The notes: generated by a model not told the origin, from the sequence alone. Counted from the first letter of the stretch, positions 16,880 to 25,035 are shown. The stretch: DNA of 36,933 bases from an uncultured Eubacteriales bacterium (GCA_900550625.1 URSW01000001.1:1-36933); one strand, 5' to 3'. Program-made: numbers and translations.

Positions 16880-17333
16880 ATGGAAATCGAAATGATGGAA
16901 TCCGCAAAGCATCTCTGTACAGCCATTTCGGAAGCAAGCAGGAAATTCTTGATGCACTTGTTGAAACAGTGACGGAACAGTACAACAGGCATTCTATTTT
17001 TTGCAATGGCGGATTGGGATGATCGGGTCTTCACAAGGGATTCGGGTCTTTACAAGGGATAAGGAAGATATCGCGCCGGATGCTGCGATACAAATAATCT
17101 TAGGACATGTACGTTATATACCGCATGATCCGCTGATCTGCAAGTCCCTCAATATGCTGACCGTTGAGCAGTTTCAAAATCCAAAGCTGAACGCATTGCA
17201 GACCAAGTAGAATTATACGGATGTCATTCGGTATTTCACCGGGTTCATCCGCTTTCTAATCCGTTAGGGTAAGCTGAATGATGACGATCCGGAGATCATG
17301 GCGGCACAGCTTTGTTTTCCTGTTTTCATCTGA
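16880..17333 (+). pseudogene. Decayed TetR/AcrR family regulator
   Basis: Three frames together give a TetR/AcrR protein. Frame A (from 16897) reads GIRKASLYSHFGSKQEILDA and continues LVETVTEQYNRHSIF, the end of the helix-turn-helix. An extra T in the T6 run at 16997-17002 shifts to AMADWDDRVFTRD. A 19-base tandem duplication (17023-17041 and 17042-17060, one mismatch) shifts again to DKEDIAPDAAIQIILGHVRY and IPHDPLICKSLNML. Then TAG at 17208 and TAG at 17265 stand where glutamine is expected (Q-N-Y-T-D, R-Q-G-K-L), and the frame ends at 17331 short of the usual C-terminus. The first 30 to 40 residues are missing. Upstream TTGACA (16833) and CTAC/GTAG arms at 16841-16857 look like a residual promoter and operator. 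Confidence 0.85.
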
Positions 17334-17362
17334 AATTTCTTACTACTCCATATATAACAAAA

Positions 17363-17400
17363 CAGCTTCTGCAAATGATGTTTTTCATTTGCAGAAGCTG
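17363..17400 (-). terminator. Terminator of the ylxM-ffh-rpsP-khpA operon
   Basis: Arms 17363-17377 and 17386-17400 form a perfect 15-pair stem with an 8-base loop. On the minus strand it is followed by TTTTG. It starts six bases beyond the khpA stop codon. Confidence 0.85.
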
Positions 17401-17405
17401 CTTCT

Positions 17406-17642
17406 TTAATTGATTTCAACCGAGATCTTTTTGTCTGTTGACTTTGCGGCTGCCTTGATAACAGTCCTGATTGAGCGGGCGATGTTTCCGTGCTTTCCGA
17501 TAACCATGCCCACGTCACCCTCAGCAACGTTCAGGTTAAGTATAATAGAGTCTCCCTCGACCGTCTCGGTGACGCTGACTTCATCCGGATTGTCAACAAT
17601 CGCTTTTACCATATCGCAAAGCAGAGTGTTAACATCTATCAT
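17406..17642 (-). CDS. khpA: KH-domain RNA-binding protein KhpA
   Basis: A 78-residue single-KH protein of the KhpA/YlqC family (DUF-like UPF0109). The KH GxxG loop is IGKHGNIA, within VAEGDVGMVIGKHGNIARSI. KhpA forms a heterodimer with KhpB (Jag/EloR) and regulates cell elongation and RNA stability in Gram-positive bacteria. Its place directly after rpsP in an ffh operon is conserved; the usual following rimM, trmD and rplS genes are absent here, because a terminator follows. Confidence 0.95.
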   Translation of the reverse strand: MIDVNTLLCDMVKAIVDNPDEVSVTETVEGDSIILNLNVAEGDVGMVIGKHGNIARSIRTVIKAAAKSTDKKISVEIN

Positions 17643-17654
17643 CTGGTCACCTGT

Positions 17655-17903
17655 TTATTTGCTGATAACGCCGCTCTTTACAAGAAGGGCACGAACGGTA
17701 TCAGTGGGCTGCGCACCGTTTCCGATCCATTTCTGAATTTTTTCGGCATCAAGCTTGATCTCAACGGGCTCCTTCATTGGATCGTAGAAGCCTACTTCTT
17801 CGATAAAACGTCCGTCACGGGGAGAGCGGGAATCCGCAACTACAACGCGATAGAAGGGAGCCTTTTTTGCGCCCATTCTTCTGAGTCTGATTTTTACTGC
17901 CAT
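17655..17903 (-). CDS. rpsP: 30S ribosomal protein S16
   Basis: The 82-residue protein begins MAVKIRLRRMGAKKAPFYRV and has VVADSRSPRDGRFIEEVGFY followed by DPMKEP, the S16 signature. It binds 16S rRNA and assists assembly of the small subunit body. The ribosome binding site AAGGAG precedes the ATG. It lies between ffh (65 bases upstream) and khpA (12 bases downstream). Confidence 0.98.
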   Translation of the reverse strand: MAVKIRLRRMGAKKAPFYRVVVADSRSPRDGRFIEEVGFYDPMKEPVEIKLDAEKIQKWIGNGAQPTDTVRALLVKSGVISK

Positions 17904-17968
17904 TTTTCATTTCTCCTTAAATATTAAAAGTATTTTCAAATTGCATGAAGCAATGTTTTGACTGTTGC

Positions 17969-19300
17969 TTATAATCTGAACGGAAGCTTCATCCGTCCTT
18001 TCTTGCCTTTCCTTCCGTTGCCCATGAACTGTTTCATCATTTTGTTCATCTGCTCGTACTGCTTGAGGAGGCGGTTAACTTCTTCAACGGAAGTTCCGGA
18101 GCCTGCCGCGACGCGCTTCTTGCGTGAAGCATTGAGTATTTCCGGATGCTCGCGTTCTCTGACCGTCATAGACAAAATAATGGCCTCGGTACGGCTGAGT
18201 GCGCGGTCGTCGATATCGGCATCTTTGACTGCAGATGACATACCGGGAAGCATGGCCAGTATATCTTTTATATTGCCCATATTCTTTATCTGACGGAATT
18301 GTTCGAGATAATCGGTGAGAGTAAACGAAGCCTCACGAAGCTTTTTCTCCATTTCCTCGGCTTTTTTTTGATCGAACGACTGTTCTGCTTTTTCAATAAG
18401 CGAGAGCACATCGCCCATGCCGAGTATTCTCGAAGCCATTCTGTCGGGATAAAAAGGCTCGATCATGTCAAGCTTTTCGCCCGTTCCGACAAACTTTATC
18501 GGCTTTCCGGTAACGTACCTTACCGAAAGGGCGGCACCGCCGCGTGTATCGCCGTCAAGCTTAGTGAGTATAACGCCGGTGATATCCAAAAGCTCGTTGA
18601 AGGATTCGGCCACATTGACTGCATCCTGACCCGTCATGGAATCGACCACAAGAAGAATTTCTGTCGGATTTACGGTGTTCTTTATATCCGAAAGCTCTTT
18701 CATGAGCACTTCATCGACGTGCAGGCGTCCGGCGGTATCGAGAAATACCATATCGTATCCGTTTTTATCGGCATATTTTACGGCTTCCGATGCGATATTT
18801 ACCGGGGATTCGGTTCCCATTTGAAATACCGGAATTCCGAGAGTTTCTCCGACTACCTCGAGCTGTTTTATCGCGGCAGGTCTATAAATATCACAGGCGA
18901 CAAGAAGGGGCTTTTTGCCTTGCTTCTTGTACATTCCCGCAAGTTTTCCGGAATGTGTGGTTTTACCGGAGCCCTGAAGACCTACCATCATCACTATTGT
19001 CGGCGGTTTTGAGGAAATCTCGAGCTTAGCCTGGGATTTTCCCATAAGCTCAACAAGCTCCTCGTTGACTATCTTTATTATTTGCTGCGACGGAACAAGG
19101 CTTTCCAAAACCTCGGCTCCGACAGCACGTTCGGTGACCTTTTTTATGAATTCGCGTACAACTTTAAAGTTAACGTCTGCCTCGAGAAGCGCAAGCTTAA
19201 CCTCACGCATTCCTTCCCGGACATCGGCTTCCGTGAGCTTTCCCTTGTTTCTGAATTTACTGAATGCATTTGCAAGCTTTTCGGAAAGATTCTGAAACAT
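17969..19300 (-). CDS. ffh: Signal recognition particle protein Ffh
   Basis: A 443-residue SRP54 GTPase that with 4.5S/6S RNA targets ribosomes making membrane proteins to FtsY and SecYEG. The N domain is at residues 1-90, the G domain has G1 GLQGSGKTTHSGKLA, DTAGRLHVD, and TKLDGDTRGGAAL, and the methionine-rich M domain is at about 325-443 (LLKQYEQMNKMMKQFMGN, AAGSGTSVEEVNRLL). The tail GRKGKKGRMKLPFRL is basic. Length is normal. AAAGGAGG lies four bases before the ATG, and ylxM is 11 bases upstream, the conserved pairing. Confidence 0.98.
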   Translation of the reverse strand: MFQNLSEKLANAFSKFRNKGKLTEADVREGMREVKLALLEADVNFKVVREFIKKVTERAVGAEVLESLVPSQQIIKIVNEELVELMGKSQAKLEISSKPPTIVMMVGLQGSGKTTHSGKLAGMYKKQGKKPLLVACDIYRPAAIKQLEVVGETLGIPVFQMGTESPVNIASEAVKYADKNGYDMVFLDTAGRLHVDEVLMKELSDIKNTVNPTEILLVVDSMTGQDAVNVAESFNELLDITGVILTKLDGDTRGGAALSVRYVTGKPIKFVGTGEKLDMIEPFYPDRMASRILGMGDVLSLIEKAEQSFDQKKAEEMEKKLREASFTLTDYLEQFRQIKNMGNIKDILAMLPGMSSAVKDADIDDRALSRTEAIILSMTVREREHPEILNASRKKRVAAGSGTSVEEVNRLLKQYEQMNKMMKQFMGNGRKGKKGRMKLPFRL

Positions 19301-19311
19301 GGAGCCTCCTT

Positions 19312-19683
19312 TCAGTTTTTGGCTGTATCTGTTATAAAATCCTTTTGCCGAAGCTTTGCCGCAAGATCACGAATGACCGTGCGCATTGCGTTTTCCTCAA
19401 GTGAACAGGCTTTCTCCATATCTTCGGCAAATTCGGTTCTGAATTCGTTGAAAGCGTTGATGCTTTTGAAAAGACCGAGCTTTTCGTCGAGCTCCGTGAG
19501 TTCAGCTTCGCTTTTCTTTATGGAATCACGGACACCTTGACGTGAGATTCCAGTGTTTTCCGATATTTCGGAAAGGGAATAGTCGTCGTTGTAGTACATA
19601 TCAATGATTTCGCGTTTGCGATCTGTCAAAAGCGAGCCGTATATGTCGATAAGTGCGGCGATCCGCATATCCTTTTCAAACAT
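19312..19683 (-). CDS. ylxM: YlxM-family DNA-binding-like protein (UPF0122)
   Basis: A 123-residue protein beginning MFEKDMRIAALIDIYGSLLT; the start at 19683 has GGAGG six bases upstream, while an upstream in-frame ATG (19710) lacks one. Residues 25-65 form a sigma-70 region 4-like helix-turn-helix: LTDRKREIIDMYYNDDYSLS followed by EISENTGISRQGVRDSIKK. YlxM in other Firmicutes is associated with Ffh and affects SRP GTPase activity, and it is nearly always encoded before ffh as here. It is the promoter-proximal gene of the operon. Confidence 0.95.
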   Translation of the reverse strand: MFEKDMRIAALIDIYGSLLTDRKREIIDMYYNDDYSLSEISENTGISRQGVRDSIKKSEAELTELDEKLGLFKSINAFNEFRTEFAEDMEKACSLEENAMRTVIRDLAAKLRQKDFITDTAKN

Positions 19684-19722
19684 AAATAGCCTCCGAAAGC
19701 TGTAAAGCATAACACTTTACAT

Positions 19723-19751
19723 AGTATATCAGATTTGCGGGTGCTTGTCAA
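19723..19751 (-). promoter_or_regulatory. Promoter of the ylxM-ffh-rpsP-khpA operon
   Basis: On the minus strand TTGACA (19746-19751), 17-base spacer, TATACT (19723-19728). Confidence 0.75.
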
Positions 19752-19806
19752 GCGTTTTTATAAATTTTCCGGCGCTTTCAAGCGCATTTACCGTATTAAA
19801 ATAGCA

Positions 19807-19828
19807 GCAGTCGGAAGAATCCGACTGC
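19807..19828 (-). terminator. Probable terminator of the Na/Pi cotransporter gene
   Basis: GCAGTCGGA (19807-19815) and TCCGACTGC (19820-19828) form a perfect 9-pair stem with a 4-base loop, 20 bases beyond the stop codon. The following minus-strand sequence TGCTATTTTAA has only a weak T tract. Confidence 0.6.
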
Positions 19829-19847
19829 TTTCAAGACCTATATAAGA

Positions 19848-21605
19848 TTAACTGAGATATTTGTTTTTGTATTTGCGGTATTCATTATTAAAGCCTTCGT
19901 CGCTCATGTCTTTAACGCTGTTCAGGTAGCTGTGAGTATCATAGCTTCCTTGCTCAACTTCGATCATGGTGACGGCGATGTTAGAACAGTGATCAGAAAC
20001 TCTCTCATAATTGTTAAGAAGATCCGAAAGCACAAATCCCATTTCGATTGTACATTCTCCGGTCTGCAGACGGGATATATGACTTGTCTTGACTTCGGCT
20101 ACCAAGCGGTCGATAACCTGCTCGAGAGGCTCGACGGACGAAGCCTTTTCAACGTCGTTTGTGCTGAAGGAATCGTAGGTGAGGTCGAGTATCTCAATTA
20201 AAGCGTTTGTAAGATTGCGAAGATCTTCTTTTGCCTTATCCGAGAACGAAAGACCTTTTTCGTGTACTTCCTGAGCACTTTTAAGTATGTTCACCGCATG
20301 ATCTCCGAGACGTTCGAAATCTCCGATCGTATGGAGCATTTTCGATATCTGACGGCTGTCTTTGTCGGAGACGTCCTTTGACGAGATTTTCACAAGATAT
20401 GTTCCGAGCTTGTCCTCATACATGTCGAGCTCATCTTCGTTTTTAAGAATGCGGTCAACCTTTTTGGCACTGTACTTTTCAAAAAGGCTTATCGCGTCTT
20501 TGATCGTATCGCGTGCGATTTCCGCCATTTTTACAGTGCGGTTTGTACATTCCGAAATTGCAAACGAAGGAGTTGAAATAAGACGCTCGTCAAGAAATTC
20601 GTATTTCTCTTTATGTTCGGAATCGCGTACAATAAAGGTGGACATTTTTTCAAGGGATTTTGCAAATGGGAACAGGATCGCGGTGGTGGCTATATTGAAT
20701 ACGCTGTGGACTGCCGCAATTCCGACAGGAGAGATGGCGTTGTTGAGAAAATTAAATTTGAAAATGAGATTAAGACCGGAGAAGAGTATCAGGAAAACTA
20801 CTGTTCCGATAAGGTTGAAAAGAATGTGGATTACCGATACCCGTTTTGCGTTTTTGTTTACACCTATACTTGAAATTATTGCGGTGACACAGGTACCGAT
20901 GTTTTGTCCCATTATAACGGGAAGAGCCATTCCGAAAGTGATATTTCCCGTTAGAGAAAGCGCCTGAAGAATGCCCACCGATGCGGCGGAGCTCTGTATG
21001 ATTCCCGTGAAAATCGCACCGACGGCGACGCCGAGTATCGGAGCAAGGGGAAGGGAATAGAAACTTGTAAGCACGGACGAAAAATCGGGAGAATCCGCAA
21101 GCGGTTTCATTGCATCGCTCATGAGGGTCATCCCGGACATAAGCACGGCAAATCCGAGCATTATCGTGCCAACATCCTGTTTACGCTTGTCCTTGGACAT
21201 CATGACCAGTATGATTCCCACAAGAGCGAATATAGGAGCGAAATTTTCAGGCTTAAGAAGATTTACAAGAATATTGTCGCTTTCAATTCCGGCAACGGAA
21301 AGTATCCATGCGGTAAGCGTAGTTCCTATGTTTGAGCCCATTATGACACCGATCGTCTGTCCGAGCTTCATTATCCCCGAATTTACAAGACCGACGAGCA
21401 TGACGGTCATTGCCGAAGAAGATTGGATTGCAATAGTTATTCCGGCGCCGAGAGCAAGAGCCGTGAACCTGTTGTCGGTCGCCCGTTTAAGTATCTTTTC
21501 AAGCTTACTTCCCGACATTTTTTCAAGTCCGGAGGACATAACATGCATACCGTATAGAAAAAACGCCAATCCTCCGAGCAAGGTGATAACTGAAAAAACA
21601 GTCAT
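19848..21605 (-). CDS. Na/Pi cotransporter family protein with C-terminal PhoU domain
   Basis: A 585-residue protein of the NptA/YjbB-like family. The membrane half (residues about 1-320) contains the duplicated QSSS-type motif: ITIAIQSSSAMTVMLVGLVN and IIQSSAASVGILQALSLTG, each followed by G-x-N-I-G-T (IMGSNIGTTLTA, IMGQNIGTCVTA). The cytoplasmic C-terminal half (about 345-560) is a PhoU-like helical bundle with acidic metal-binding patterns (HTIGDFERLGDHAVNI and NNYERVSDHCSNIA). Members move phosphate with sodium, and the PhoU part is regulatory. No pst/pho genes adjoin it. ATG 21605 follows AAAGG by seven bases. A separate promoter was not found, so it may be read through from the PEPCK gene. 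Confidence 0.93.
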   Translation of the reverse strand: MTVFSVITLLGGLAFFLYGMHVMSSGLEKMSGSKLEKILKRATDNRFTALALGAGITIAIQSSSAMTVMLVGLVNSGIMKLGQTIGVIMGSNIGTTLTAWILSVAGIESDNILVNLLKPENFAPIFALVGIILVMMSKDKRKQDVGTIMLGFAVLMSGMTLMSDAMKPLADSPDFSSVLTSFYSLPLAPILGVAVGAIFTGIIQSSAASVGILQALSLTGNITFGMALPVIMGQNIGTCVTAIISSIGVNKNAKRVSVIHILFNLIGTVVFLILFSGLNLIFKFNFLNNAISPVGIAAVHSVFNIATTAILFPFAKSLEKMSTFIVRDSEHKEKYEFLDERLISTPSFAISECTNRTVKMAEIARDTIKDAISLFEKYSAKKVDRILKNEDELDMYEDKLGTYLVKISSKDVSDKDSRQISKMLHTIGDFERLGDHAVNILKSAQEVHEKGLSFSDKAKEDLRNLTNALIEILDLTYDSFSTNDVEKASSVEPLEQVIDRLVAEVKTSHISRLQTGECTIEMGFVLSDLLNNYERVSDHCSNIAVTMIEVEQGSYDTHSYLNSVKDMSDEGFNNEYRKYKNKYLS

Positions 21606-21625
21606 TATATAACCTTTCTTACGTC

Positions 21626-21665
21626 AAAAAAGAGGAGCGATAAAGAAAATATTTACCGCTCCTCT
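21626..21665 (-). terminator. Terminator after the PEP carboxykinase gene
   Basis: AGAGGAGCG (21631-21639) and CGCTCCTCT (21657-21665) form the stem; on the minus strand the run TTTTTT follows. It lies between the PEPCK stop and the Na/Pi cotransporter start. Confidence 0.85.
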
Positions 21666-21682
21666 TTCTTTCACCAACTATA

Positions 21683-23461
21683 TTATTTTGAAAGTCTTGC
21701 CTTGAGAGCGGAAAGTTCTTCGCGCAGTTCGCAAGGTACGGTGCCGCCGATCATATCGTAGAATTCTTTGATATTTTCAACATCCGCAAGCCAAGCTTCG
21801 TTATCTACCGAGAGAAGCTCGTTTACGGTGTCTTCGGTGATGTCGAGTCCTTCGATGTTGATGTCTTTTGCGTAGGGAACATAGCCGATTGCGGTCTCTC
21901 TTGCGTCTACCTTGCCCTCGCAGCGCGCGAGAATCCAAAGTAGAACACGCATATTGTCGCCGAATCCGGGCCAAATGAAGTGACCGTCTGCGTCGGTGCG
22001 GAACCAGTTTACATGGAAGATCTTCGGAGGATTGGGGATGTTCTTGCCCATCTCGAGCCAATGACCGAAGTAGTCACCCATGTCATATCCGGTAAACGGA
22101 CGCATTGCCATAGGATCGCGGCGTACTACACCGACTGCACCGGAGGCTGCTGCCGTAGTTTCGGATGCCATGATTGATCCGACAAAGGTTCCGTTCTGCC
22201 AACTTGTAGACTGATATACCAGCGGAGCAGTCTTTGCACGGCGCCCTCCGAATACGATCGCGGAAATCGGCACACCCTTCGGATTGTTGAATTCGGAAGA
22301 GAGGCAGGGGCAGTTAGTTGCCTTGGCGGTAAAGCGGGAGTTGGGATGAGCGCCGCAGGTGCTCTTGTCGTTCTTGTTGTACATGCTGATATCCCACTTG
22401 TTTCCGCGCCAGTCGATAGCGTTTGACGGCGGATTGTCGTTGAGACCTTCCCACCAAACGGTGTTGTTGTCGAGATCGTGAACAACGTTGGTGAAGATGG
22501 TGTCACGCTGAGTGGTAGCAAGTGCGTTGGGATTGGACTTGCTGTTTGTTCCGGGAGCAACTCCGAAGAAGCCGTTCTCGGGGTTTACGGCCCAAAGTCT
22601 TCCGTCCTCGCCGATGCGGAGCCATGCAATGTCGTCACCTACGCACCATACCTTATATCCCTTCTTCTTGTAGATTTCCGGGGGAATAAGCATAGCGAGG
22701 TTGGTCTTGCCGCACGCAGACGGGAATGCCGCACTGATATACTTGAGCTCGCCTTCGGGAGTTTCAATGCCGAGGATGAGCATATGCTCTGCCATCCAGC
22801 CTTCCTTGCGCCCGAGATAGGATGCAATACGGAGAGCGAAACACTTCTTTCCGAGAAGAACGTTTCCGCCGTATCCGGAGTTTATGCTCCAAATGGTGTT
22901 GTCCTCAGGGAAGTGACAGATATAACGGTTTTCTTCGTCGAGGTCTGCCTTCGCGTGGAGTCCCTTTATAAATCCGGTATCATCGCCGAGAGCGTCGAGA
23001 ACATCGTTTCCGACGCGGGTCATTATAAGCATATTCAAAACTACATAAATAGAGTCGGTAAGCTCGATTCCGTATTTTGCGAAAGGAGATCCGACTATAC
23101 TCATGGAGTAGGGAATTACGTACATAGTCTTTCCGGTCATAGAACCCGTGTAGAGCTTGGTGAGCTTTGTATAGCATTCCTTGGGATCCATCCAGTTGTT
23201 GATGTTTCCTGCGTCCTCTTTCTTTCGGGTGCAGATGAAGGTGCGTCCCTCGACGCGAGCCACGTCGTTTACCGCGGTACGATGCAGGTAGCAGCCGGGG
23301 AGAAGCTTCTCGTTAAGCTTTATCATTTCGCCGGTTGAGCAAGCCTCGGCGCGAAGTGCGTCTGCCTGTTCCTCGCTTCCGTCGATCCATACGATCTTGG
23401 CGGGATTGGTCATTTCTGCCATCTCGTTAACCCATGAAAGAACGTATTTGTTGTTTGTCAT
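21683..23461 (-). CDS. pckG: Phosphoenolpyruvate carboxykinase (GTP)
   Basis: A 592-residue enzyme interconverting oxaloacetate plus GTP with PEP, CO2 and GDP. The GTP-type P-loop FPSACGKTN is at residues 246-254, with the reactive Cys250 that ATP-type PckA lacks; PGTNSKSNPNALATT and IFGGRR-like VFGGRRAKTAPLVYQ are further GTP-PEPCK signatures. The length agrees with the GTP family (about 600) rather than the ATP family (about 530). In anaerobes it can run either toward gluconeogenesis or toward oxaloacetate formation with nucleotide gain. AGGAGG lies five bases before the ATG. It is divergent from lexA and has its own promoter. Confidence 0.96.
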   Translation of the reverse strand: MTNNKYVLSWVNEMAEMTNPAKIVWIDGSEEQADALRAEACSTGEMIKLNEKLLPGCYLHRTAVNDVARVEGRTFICTRKKEDAGNINNWMDPKECYTKLTKLYTGSMTGKTMYVIPYSMSIVGSPFAKYGIELTDSIYVVLNMLIMTRVGNDVLDALGDDTGFIKGLHAKADLDEENRYICHFPEDNTIWSINSGYGGNVLLGKKCFALRIASYLGRKEGWMAEHMLILGIETPEGELKYISAAFPSACGKTNLAMLIPPEIYKKKGYKVWCVGDDIAWLRIGEDGRLWAVNPENGFFGVAPGTNSKSNPNALATTQRDTIFTNVVHDLDNNTVWWEGLNDNPPSNAIDWRGNKWDISMYNKNDKSTCGAHPNSRFTAKATNCPCLSSEFNNPKGVPISAIVFGGRRAKTAPLVYQSTSWQNGTFVGSIMASETTAAASGAVGVVRRDPMAMRPFTGYDMGDYFGHWLEMGKNIPNPPKIFHVNWFRTDADGHFIWPGFGDNMRVLLWILARCEGKVDARETAIGYVPYAKDINIEGLDITEDTVNELLSVDNEAWLADVENIKEFYDMIGGTVPCELREELSALKARLSK

Positions 23462-23524
23462 AGTGCCCTCCTATGTTTTGTGTTGAAATCAGAAAACTTA
23501 GAAAACCAATTTTTCCTATGTTAG

Positions 23525-23553
23525 ATTATATACCCGAAAAATCAACTTTTCAA
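23525..23553 (-). promoter_or_regulatory. Promoter of pckG
   Basis: On the minus strand TTGAAA (23548-23553), 17-base spacer, TATAAT (23525-23530), leaving a 5' leader of about 57 bases. Confidence 0.7.
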
Positions 23554-23589
23554 TACCAAACTCCACTGAATTTTCTATTTTACAGTTTG

Positions 23590-23619
23590 TTAACATATTT
23601 TGCGACTTGGATATGTTAA
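23590..23619. repeat. Inverted repeat in the pckG-lexA intergenic region
   Basis: TTAACATAT (23590-23598) and ATATGTTAA (23611-23619) are perfect 9-base arms with a 12-base spacer. It lies upstream of both divergent promoters and could bind a dimeric regulator; no T tract follows, so it is not a terminator. Confidence 0.55.
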
Positions 23620-23657
23620 GCAATTGTAAACATTGCCGTTTTGGTCGGAAGAAGAAG

Positions 23658-23669
23658 AAACAAATGTTT
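23658..23669. promoter_or_regulatory. Candidate LexA operator
   Basis: AAACAAATGTTT has the AAC-N4-GTT core of the Firmicute LexA box (GAAC-N4-GTTC) and overlaps the first bases of the lexA -35. The outermost G and C of the consensus are A and T here, so binding is inferred from position and partial match. Confidence 0.5.
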
Positions 23670-23696
23670 GATTTTTAAATTCTTATCTGATATAAT
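23668..23696 (+). promoter_or_regulatory. Promoter of lexA
   Basis: TTGATT (23668-23673), 17-base spacer, TATAAT (23691-23696), 44 bases before the start codon. Confidence 0.75.
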
Positions 23697-23739
23697 ACAT
23701 GGGGATGCCCCTTATTTTATCAGCAAAGGAGTAACATAT

Positions 23740-24363
23740 ATGAAGAAGCCGCTTACGGATAAAGAACGCGCAATTCTTGAATTTGTCATATCCGCGACGA
23801 GGCTTAACGGATATCCGCCGTCGGTGAGGGATATATGCGCAGAGACAGGGATAAAAAGCACATCTACGGTGTTTTCCTATATAAAAAGGCTTGAGGAAAA
23901 AGGGTATCTCGAGAAGGAAGACGGAAAGAGCCGTTCAATACGCACGAAAGCCGATCCGGCAGAGCGAAATAGCATAAGAGTGCCGCTGATCGGCGATGTT
24001 GCGGCGGGACTGCCGATTTTGGCATCAGAGGATCTCAGCGGAGAAGAGTATATCGATTTTACTCCTTCGGGTGGCAGTGCTTCATCTTTCGGCGGGCGGT
24101 TATTTGCCCTTCGTATTCGCGGAACAAGTATGATCGAAGCCGGAATACTCGACGGAGATATCGTAGTGGTTGAAAGAACGCCGGTCGCCGACGATGGGGA
24201 TATCGTGGTAGCGCTGATCGGAGACGAAGCGACCGTTAAAACCTTTTACCGCGAAAAAGACCGCTTCAGGCTGCAGCCGGAAAACCGCACCATGGAGCCT
24301 ATTTATACGAAGGAGCTTTCGGTTCTCGGCAAGGTCGTTGCCGACATCAGATATTATTCCTGA
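23740..24363 (+). CDS. lexA: LexA repressor
   Basis: A 207-residue SOS repressor and self-cleaving serine peptidase (S24). ATG 23740 follows AAAGGAG by eight bases; the open frame extends upstream but into the promoter. The winged helix is at 1-65 (NGYPPSVRDICAETGIKSTS). The cleavage site is A89-G90 in GDVAAGLPIL, and the catalytic dyad is S130 in RGTSM and K167 in ATVKTFY. RecA-ssDNA triggers cleavage and derepression of DNA-repair genes. An operator-like AAC-N4-GTT palindrome overlaps the -35, in line with autoregulation. Confidence 0.96.
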   Translation: MKKPLTDKERAILEFVISATRLNGYPPSVRDICAETGIKSTSTVFSYIKRLEEKGYLEKEDGKSRSIRTKADPAERNSIRVPLIGDVAAGLPILASEDLSGEEYIDFTPSGGSASSFGGRLFALRIRGTSMIEAGILDGDIVVVERTPVADDGDIVVALIGDEATVKTFYREKDRFRLQPENRTMEPIYTKELSVLGKVVADIRYYS

Positions 24364-24393
24364 ACAATTTTTGCTGATTTTGCGGTTTGAATA

Positions 24394-24422
24394 TTGACAA
24401 ATTGCCGCAATTATTGTATGAT
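24394..24422 (+). promoter_or_regulatory. Promoter of the 185-residue membrane protein gene
   Basis: TTGACA (24394-24399), 17-base spacer, TATGAT (24417-24422). Confidence 0.7.
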
Positions 24423-24463
24423 ATTAATCATAAATAACCCGCACGGAAAATGGAGTTTGTGGT

Positions 24464-25021
24464 ATGAATTCAAAAAGAATCTTAGATGCGCTCAAGCAAA
24501 TCCCCTTTCAGGTGATGTTTCTCTGCCTTTCGGGGCTTATTGCTATTTTCGTAATGATTATCCCGGATTACATATCGAAGGCTTTGATGTGGTTCAGCGA
24601 AGGCATGACCGCAAAGCTCGGTGTCGGAAGCATAATCGTTACCGTGATCGGCATAGCGGCTTCGATGGTAGCTATGTTTGAGTTTATGAAGAAATCCGGT
24701 GATGACGGAGCTCTCGTTGCGGCTCAGTCCGAAGCGGGAAAAGATAAATTCAACGTTCTTTATCCCATTATAATAGTTGTCTGCTCGCTTGCTCTCTATA
24801 CATTGGTTTGCTTTGCCGTCGGATTTGACTATATCGCAGGTGCCGTAAAAGCTTTGGCTCCCCTGCTTGCAGGATTCAGTGCAAACGATGTGTTCAGCGA
24901 TATATCGACAAAAGACAGATTTATCGCTTACATAATAGTAACGGTTCCGCAGATACCGATGATGTTTATCGGCTATATTTACGGCTTTAAGACACGCATC
25001 AAAAATATACACGCAGTCTGA
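24464..25021 (+). CDS. Uncharacterised membrane protein
   Basis: No family recognised. The 185-residue protein has four clear hydrophobic segments (residues about 14-34, 52-76, 98-124 and 153-174) and short charged loops (KKSGDDGALVAAQSEAGKDK between segments two and three). GGAG lies eight bases before the ATG, and the gene has its own promoter and terminator. There is no catalytic or binding motif to suggest a function. Confidence 0.7.
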   Translation: MNSKRILDALKQIPFQVMFLCLSGLIAIFVMIIPDYISKALMWFSEGMTAKLGVGSIIVTVIGIAASMVAMFEFMKKSGDDGALVAAQSEAGKDKFNVLYPIIIVVCSLALYTLVCFAVGFDYIAGAVKALAPLLAGFSANDVFSDISTKDRFIAYIIVTVPQIPMMFIGYIYGFKTRIKNIHAV

Positions 25022-25035
25022 TTGATTTGCTGAAT

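Noticed and set aside
17023..17060. Two 19-base direct repeats as the start of a CRISPR array
   Set aside because: They are adjacent without a spacer and occur once, which is a tandem duplication within the pseudogene.
17208..17267. In-frame TAG codons read as possible amber recoding
   Set aside because: They occur together with frameshifts, a duplication and missing ends in one gene only; other genes have no internal TAG, so decay explains them.
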